Source: a bacterium
GTDB lineage: Archaea; Thermoproteota; Nitrososphaeria; Nitrososphaerales; Nitrososphaeraceae
Length of the DNA stretch: 6,458 nucleotides
Reading direction: 5' to 3'
Assembly: GCA_014381105.1 (NCBI GenBank)
Contig: JACMIO010000059.1
Span: 1-6,458 of the forward strand
In this document: positions 5,626 to 6,458 of the stretch, piece after piece
Position numbering within the stretch: position 1 is the first letter of the stretch
Layout of the letters: the number at the start of each line of letters is the position of its first letter
Notes under the pieces: generated by a model
What the model was told of the DNA's origin: nothing
What the model saw: the letters and a program-made list of their open reading frames with translations, nothing else
Database searches by the model: none
Program-made: the position numbers and the translations under genes

Positions 5626-6458
5626 ATGTTATGTCTTGGAATAGAGAGTACTGCTCATACTTTTGCATGCTCTGTAATAAAGCACTCTGATTCCAAATTT
5701 CATCCCAATATTCTTTCTGATGTTAGGGATACATTCAAGGCTCCTGAGGGATCAGGAATCCATCCTAGGGAGGCAGCTCGTCATCATGCATCAGTGGCAA
5801 TAGATGTTTTAAAAAAATCATTAGAATTATCCAAGATTAATTACAAGGATCTAGACCTCGTAGCATATTCCGCTGGACCTGGTCTTGGTCCTTGTTTGAG
5901 GATTGGTGCAGTTATCGCTCGTTCAATATCTTCATTTTATGATATAAAATTAATTCCTATAAATCATGCATTAGGCCATATTGAACTTGGAATGAGTCTT
6001 ACTAATAGTAAGGATTCATTAGTCCTACTAGTCTCTGGAGGTCATACTATGATATTAGTATTTAATAATAATAGGTGGCGTGTCATTGGAGAAACATTAG
6101 ACATCACATTGGGACAACTTCTAGATCAATTTGGTAGACATCTAGGATTAGCTTCGCCATGTGGAGCAGAGATAGAAAGATTGGCCCATAAATCTTCAAA
6201 AAAATATGTTGTGTTACCGTATTCAATAAAGGGAAATGATGTTACTTTCTCTGGTATACTATCTGCTGCCAAGAGATTAATTTCTAGTAGTAAATTTACA
6301 GTTGAAGACATATGTTATTCGATTCAAGAGACAGCATTTGCAATGATAACAGAAGCGGTTGAAAGAGCTCTATCTACCACTGAAAAAAAAGAACTATTGT
6401 TAGTTGGAGGAGTGTCTGCGAATAAACAGCTATCCCATATGCTAAATCTGGCATGTCA
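5626..6458 (+). CDS. kae1: Kae1, tRNA N6-threonylcarbamoyladenosine synthase subunit of KEOPS (3' end outside window)
   Basis: An open frame runs from ATG 5626 to the window edge (277 codons plus two bases) without a stop; it is partial, since Kae1 is about 325 residues long. Kae1 is the catalytic subunit of KEOPS, which transfers threonylcarbamoyl to A37 of ANN-decoding tRNAs. ASKHA-fold motifs are visible: CLGIESTAHTFA at the start (3-14), SAGPGLGPCLRIG (82-94), the metal-binding NHALGHIE (113-120, His114 and His118), VSGGHT (136-141), ETLDI (156-160), LDQFGR (166-171), DVTFSGILSAA (205-215), YSIQETAFAM (231-240) and VGGVSANKQL (260-269). NHALGHIE replaces the more usual archaeal NHCxAHIE but keeps both His. 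The start is fixed by a TGA just upstream in frame (5623-5625) and by a good Shine-Dalgarno. Whether a Bud32 kinase is fused or follows cannot be seen here. Confidence 0.96.
   Translation, partial: MLCLGIESTAHTFACSVIKHSDSKFHPNILSDVRDTFKAPEGSGIHPREAARHHASVAIDVLKKSLELSKINYKDLDLVAYSAGPGLGPCLRIGAVIARSISSFYDIKLIPINHALGHIELGMSLTNSKDSLVLLVSGGHTMILVFNNNRWRVIGETLDITLGQLLDQFGRHLGLASPCGAEIERLAHKSSKKYVVLPYSIKGNDVTFSGILSAAKRLISSSKFTVEDICYSIQETAFAMITEAVERALSTTEKKELLLVGGVSANKQLSHMLNLAC

Noticed and set aside
6126..6311. Minus-strand frame of 61 codons
   Set aside because: Antisense to kae1, whose motifs run through the same bases.

Overview
The window looks like chromosomal DNA of a low-GC archaeon, most probably a Nitrososphaerota (Thaumarchaeota, ammonia-oxidiser-like) genome. 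The reasons are a KH-domain beta-CASP protein of the archaeal CPSF type, an archaeal SepF-type cell-division protein, the archaeal form of a YchF/OLA1-like TGS GTPase with an NKxD guanine motif, and a Kae1 (KEOPS) gene. It also has archaeal signals: a leaderless-looking GTG start with a TATA-like element about 25 bases upstream, and a Shine-Dalgarno sequence matching the AGGAGGTGAT consensus at an internal operon gene. The AT-rich composition would fit the Nitrosocosmicus/Nitrososphaera side, but that placement is inference. No mobile element, CRISPR array, tRNA or rRNA was seen.

Layout. (1) 79-1953 (+): a full-length aCPSF1/FttA-type beta-CASP protein. Its metal ligands are intact, but its second KH domain has lost the usual GxxG loop. 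(2) 1967-2239 (-): a 90-residue SepF-like protein with a TTG start, convergent with gene 1 and only 13 bases away. (3) 2240-2582: an AT-rich gene-free stretch that carries the sepF 5' region and probably the end of the next minus-strand transcript. (4) 4326-2926 (-), then 2906-2583 (-): a two-gene minus-strand unit. It encodes a PurF-fold protein whose glutaminase and PRPP-binding signatures are both degraded, followed 19 bases later by an unrecognised 107-residue protein. (5) 4327-4420: a 94-base divergent promoter region. (6) 4421-5620 (+), then 5626 to the window end (+): the TGS GTPase and Kae1, five bases apart. Kae1 is cut by the window edge.

Functionally, the GTPase-Kae1 pair is a translation module (ribosome-associated GTPase plus tRNA t6A synthesis). 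The first gene belongs to RNA 3'-end processing and transcription termination, and the sepF-like gene to FtsZ/SepF cell division. The least explained part is the divergent minus-strand unit: a PurF paralogue kept as a long intact frame despite apparent loss of both active sites, paired with an orphan small protein.
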